Source of the DNA: Chaetoderma sp. LZ-2023a
Taxonomy: Eukaryota; Mollusca; Caudofoveata; Chaetodermatida; Chaetodermatidae
Assembly (NCBI GenBank): GCA_034401795.1
Contig: JAVVLW010002669.1
Coordinates: forward strand, 58,501-122,500
DNA length: 64,000 bases
Reading direction: 5' to 3'
Each line of letters begins with the position of its first letter. The first letter of the stretch is position 1. A program made the translations under genes and the position numbers. This document shows, piece after piece, positions 60,506 through 64,000 of the stretch. A model generated the notes under the pieces. It was not told the DNA's origin. It searched no databases and saw only the letters and a program-made list of their open reading frames with translations.

Positions 60506-63500
60506 CTACAGCTTATCATAGTAGGCTGAGAGACCGAGTTTTTCCTGTTCATACATCACCATTCCCTGGTTGCACATGCATAGGCCTCGGTTTGCAGCTC
60601 TGTCCACGCTACCGTTTAGGGCACTCAAGAACCTCTGCCAAGAGACATCGTTCTGATGCTTAGACATACCTTTGGCTGAGCATTTCACCTATCCCAGGGA
60701 GGCTCTCCACGTAGTAGCACTTGGAACAGAGAGCGATACCACGGTTGCCTTCGAACTTGAGCTTGAACAGTCCCGGAGTCCGTCCAGACCACTTGTCCCA
60801 AGCTAGCCACTCCTGCTTATGAGCCTCATACTCTGCTCGCATCTCAAGGCGAATGACTTCGTCGAGGCTGGAGGCAGCTATTGCGATGTACGCAGAGTCT
60901 GTGTCCATCTGGAGGTACTCGAAGCTGTCACGAGGCACATAGTGATCCAGGAAGTCGTAGTAGAACTCCAGCATCCTCAGCTTCGTGAGCTCGTATACGG
61001 CTATCCCCACCTGGAAGGGGCGACGAATGGTGACTTTGGCCTTGTGACTCTGGAGCTCGTAGGACTCGCTGATCTCCTCGAGATCCTCGAACCATGCACT
61101 GCGGAGGGCTCTATCCACTGCTCATTCATCTTTGGTGAAGGTCGTGTTGCTGTGATGCTCTAGAGCCTCGATGAGCTTGCCGTAAGCACTGTTGCCTAGT
61201 AGCTTGAACAGATCTGCCAAGATCAGTTTGCTCTTATCAACATCTCCTGTATGACGAGCATCGGTAACATTGTTCACAAACCATTCAAAGGGTCTCTGCA
61301 GCTTGTAGTCTATTGTCCGGTAGACAGCTGTAATCTCTAGCCCATGGGCGAGGTACCACTTGAGTGATGGTGCATATAAGATCTTCCTCTTGACTGAGAG
61401 TGGGCCGACTAGTTTACTGGTTGTGGGACGTTTCCTACCTGTTTTCTCTAGGTATGTGAGCATCTCAACAGATACTGCCTCAGCTGGAATCTCTCTGTTG
61501 TAGAAGAGAGGTGGCATTTCCTCGAACTTCGCCCACAGTGCCTTAGGAACCTCTATGTCCACTTCAGCGAAACCGAACCAGTGGTCAGTCAGCAGATCCT
61601 TCTTAAATCGTGCTACGTCGCTAGCACTGGACCACTGCCATACTGTCTCCTTACCACATGGCATCTCTTTAGACATTGTAGACAAGTACAGAGCATTTGC
61701 GTCGTAGCCGAGTAGACGTTGGCAGACACGCTCACTCTGGCGGATGCGTGTCATGCCTGCCTCATGGTATCTGGTGAACACGATGCTGGGCCTGCCAACA
61801 ACTGCATCCTTCAGCATCTTGTAGGCCTCCTTGCCCGGAGAGTAGAGGCTAACATCCGGCATGTGCTGAGCGGTTCCACGTAGGAGGTACTGCAGTGACA
61901 CCCCTGGGAGAGACACTGCATCTTTGAGGATGTCTATTTCTCGTTCTGTGTAGAACTCCCGCATCTGCTCTAGGGCTTTGATGAATGGACTGACATCCAG
62001 GTTGTTGTAGTATCGCAGCCAGTCGGCAAATGTCCGCATTCCATGCTCGCTGAATGTCTGTTTGCACCGTTTCCACTCCGATAGCTTCAGGAGGTAGCCA
62101 TCCTTGAGCTTAGACCACCATGCTGGGTAGTCGGGGAGTCCGGGATAATTAAGCCTCTCAGGTGTGTCGAATCATTCATATGGGAACCAGCTCTTCTGCT
62201 GTGTACACCCATAGGCTTTGATCCATGCCTCGTAAGAGACTCCTGGGCCAAGGTAGTTCAAGACATTGAGAAACCTAAGCTCGGGGGTGATGAGGAACAT
62301 TGTCTGGTTCGCTTTCTTGGCGACTTTCACTGTGCCAGTACTGTTGGTCAGCTCATCCACAAAGTGCTTCTTGATCAGGTTTAGGTCATAGCGGCCAGAG
62401 TTGAAGCCTAGCACGGGAACTTGGTCACACCACTTGTTGCTGCTGTCGTTTTGGGAGCTTGTCAAGGTCTAAAGGTATGGACTGTGCCCTGACATCTGTA
62501 CGGATTCTGTGTGCTCGCCTGGTAATCTTATCCATGAAAGCCTTGATCAGAGCTTCTGGGTCAGGATTGCAGAGGTAAGTTGGCTCACTGGTGGAGCCTT
62601 CCAAGGAGCAGCCGACTGACACAGAGATAGGTATGTGGGTACTCTCAATCGTGAGAGTCTCCGTAGGATGAGTCTTGGCACCATCTAGGAGTGCCTCAAA
62701 GTCATAGACGATGAAGTGCGGGTATGAGACGGTCGGAACTCGTTTAGGGATGCTTGGACAGCATTTTATACAGCATTCCGACTGTACCACAAGCGTGCAT
62801 CCAGATGCTCTCAGCTTCTCCTCTCTCAGGACTGTCTTGTGGTATCTTTGTTCGGCATCCTCACCTTGCTGGTGCTGAGGGCATCCATGCCAGAAACAGC
62901 CATGGAACTGGTAAACGGTGTTGGTAGTCGGATCATAACCATTTACGGGAGACCCCTCGATCCAACGCTCGCCACCGTGCCCACACGCTACATGGTGTAT
63001 GTATATACCTCTGTTTCTCGACTCATACCTGACCCATCGAGTAGCCACTGAACTGGATGGTTGGGGTGGATAGAAGGCTTTCTCATATGCAGACTGTGGT
63101 GCATCAACCTTCTCCCCAGGGCACTCTATGGTTGTTTTGCCGCCTGTCCAACGGTCAGCATGACGCTGAAGATTCGGGGCCTTTGTGAACCTCTGCTGAC
63201 AGTGACTGCAGACTAGCGTGTGGGCCAGCTTGGAGATGTTCTTGATATAGAAGACATGGTGGTCGTACACTCCGATGGTCATAGTGTCACGGTAGTGGGC
63301 CGCTTGCCTGATCAGGTGCCAGGTGCCCTCTTCGGTTGGTTCATACACGTGAATCCCGATCTTCGCGAAGAACTCTACCTTATCCAACTGATCCATAGAG
63401 GTTTTTGGAACATCAGGCATAGGTGCGCGGGCGCTGTAGAACTGTCTAACGAGCTCTCGTGCAGGAGCAGTACTTCTATCAGGTCTCGCCCCCTGATACA

Positions 63501-64000
63501 CTGCTAGGCATCTCCAGAGACACATGTTATCATTGTAGGTGTCTAGTGCCACCATACTCTTCTTCTGTCCTAGCCAGTCTGGGAGCGGTCCTGCCCCAAG
63601 CAAAGGTTGGCGGTCGATGACAGCCTTGACCTCAACGTTGATTGATCAGACAAAAGCCCACTTGGTGTGGGGTCGATCAATGTTGTCGGGGTCGAGTCGG
63701 GCTTGCTCTCTTGCCGCCACCCAGTCCTGAGCTGCTCATATCGTGTTCAGTCACAGACTCCCTGGAGCATTCTTGTGGAAGAGCATCACCCTACCATCCT
63801 CGATGTGTCTGATGCGATAGGTGTGTGTATACCGGAAGTAGAAGGCATTCTGGACAGTCTGCTGGATCTTACCCATGATATGTCCTGTAATGTCTCCATT
63901 GAGGCCTTGGAAGAACGTCCAGCGCACTGTCCGTCTTCCTCTCTCCACACCTTCCATCTCACCCAGACACTCATTGAGAATCTGCTCACCCTCTCGCCTC
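60506..64000 (-). pseudogene. Polinton protein-primed family B DNA polymerase (5' end outside the window)
   Basis: On the minus strand, more than 1,150 codons. From the N-terminus: DTYNDNMCLWRC with a later YDHHVFYI may be an OTU-like segment (inference). A zinc finger (CSHCQQRFTKAPNLQRH) follows near 63210. Exonuclease motifs are VYDFEALL (Exo I), GFNSGRYDLN (Exo II) and YYNNLDVSP (Exo III). Polymerase motifs are GYDANALYL (A), LLGNSAYG (B) and QMDTDSAY (C). All catalytic residues are present. The frame is broken by five TGA stops (63751-63753, 63736-63738, 63646-63648, 62172-62174, 61122-61124) and by single-base shifts near 62435-62450 (in a CAG/CAA-rich stretch) and 60670-60690. The C-terminal end lies at 60506. 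The frame is open to the window edge. Confidence 0.93.

Larger units (their letters stand above)
51891..64000 (+). mobile_element. Maverick/Polinton transposon, left part (right end outside the window)
   Basis: The element starts AGTAGTATATCCGGAGTC, with the AG typical of Polinton ends. It directly follows GACATT (51885-51890), the expected 6-bp target site, and interrupts a hairpin repeat. Within 12.1 kb it carries a protein-primed family B DNA polymerase, a retroviral-type DDE integrase, an A32-like packaging ATPase, a capsid-like protein and about ten small genes. Genes are packed with overlaps of 4 bases and head-to-head starts a few bases apart. Most of its genes have higher GC than the flanks. 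Full elements are usually 15-20 kb, so several kilobases and the right TIR should lie beyond 64000. Multiple frame breaks show that this copy is inactive. Confidence 0.93.

Noticed and set aside
60506..64000. TGA read as an amino acid in the Polinton polymerase
   Set aside because: The gene also has two frameshifts and the neighbouring genes are broken, so ordinary decay explains the stops better; it would need relatives to test.
1..64000. tRNA, rRNA or other structured RNA genes
   Set aside because: No cloverleaf with A and B boxes and no rRNA-like segment was noticed by eye; a covariance-model scan was not possible.

Overview
The window is animal nuclear DNA, most likely from a marine invertebrate. 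It is AT-rich, has long introns with GT-AG splice sites, is crowded with transposons and minisatellites, and carries a divergent metazoan Na+/Ca2+ exchanger gene. Phylum cannot be fixed from the sequence; an echinoderm, hemichordate, cephalochordate or mollusc would all fit.

The only clear host gene is an SLC8-type Na+/Ca2+ exchanger on the + strand. Eleven coding exons between 12558 and 36863 join in frame into 819 residues. The order is TM1-5 with the alpha-1 repeat, a short cytosolic loop, CBD1, CBD2, then TM6-10 with the alpha-2 repeat. All ten intron boundaries and phases agree. CBD1 keeps its acidic Ca2+ ligands; CBD2 has lost several.

Around and inside this gene: 1-12.5 kb is intergenic with a degenerate LINE (2.5-4.3 kb), a possible LTR (9.75-10.1 kb) and a BEL/Pao-like remnant (10.4-11.3 kb). 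The introns hold a 2.3-kb array of 30-bp repeats (15.6-18.0 kb), an Academ-like DNA transposon of about 5.0 kb with terminal inverted repeats and an XPG/FEN1-type nuclease plus CXC domain (20.88-25.91 kb, two frameshifts), a hAT-like element with an 8-bp target duplication (26.17-27.40 kb), and many MITEs. One MITE family has about 15 copies and carries TGACGTCA palindromes.

Downstream (37-51.9 kb) there is no recognisable gene. The region holds four further minisatellite arrays, (TA)n tracts, an almost perfect 84-bp-arm foldback element at 46.48-46.66 kb and a 2.2-kb inverted-repeat pair at 48.0-50.26 kb.

From 51891 to the window end lies the left 12.1 kb of a Maverick/Polinton self-synthesising transposon, inserted into a copy of a hairpin repeat. 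It encodes a protein-primed B-family DNA polymerase, a retroviral-type integrase, a packaging ATPase, a capsid-like candidate and several small unknown proteins in a dense, virus-like layout. This copy is decayed: the polymerase frame has five premature stops, all TGA, and several genes have single-base frameshifts. No adenain-like protease or full-length major capsid gene is visible in the part seen.

All calls come from reading motifs and repeats by eye; no database search was run.
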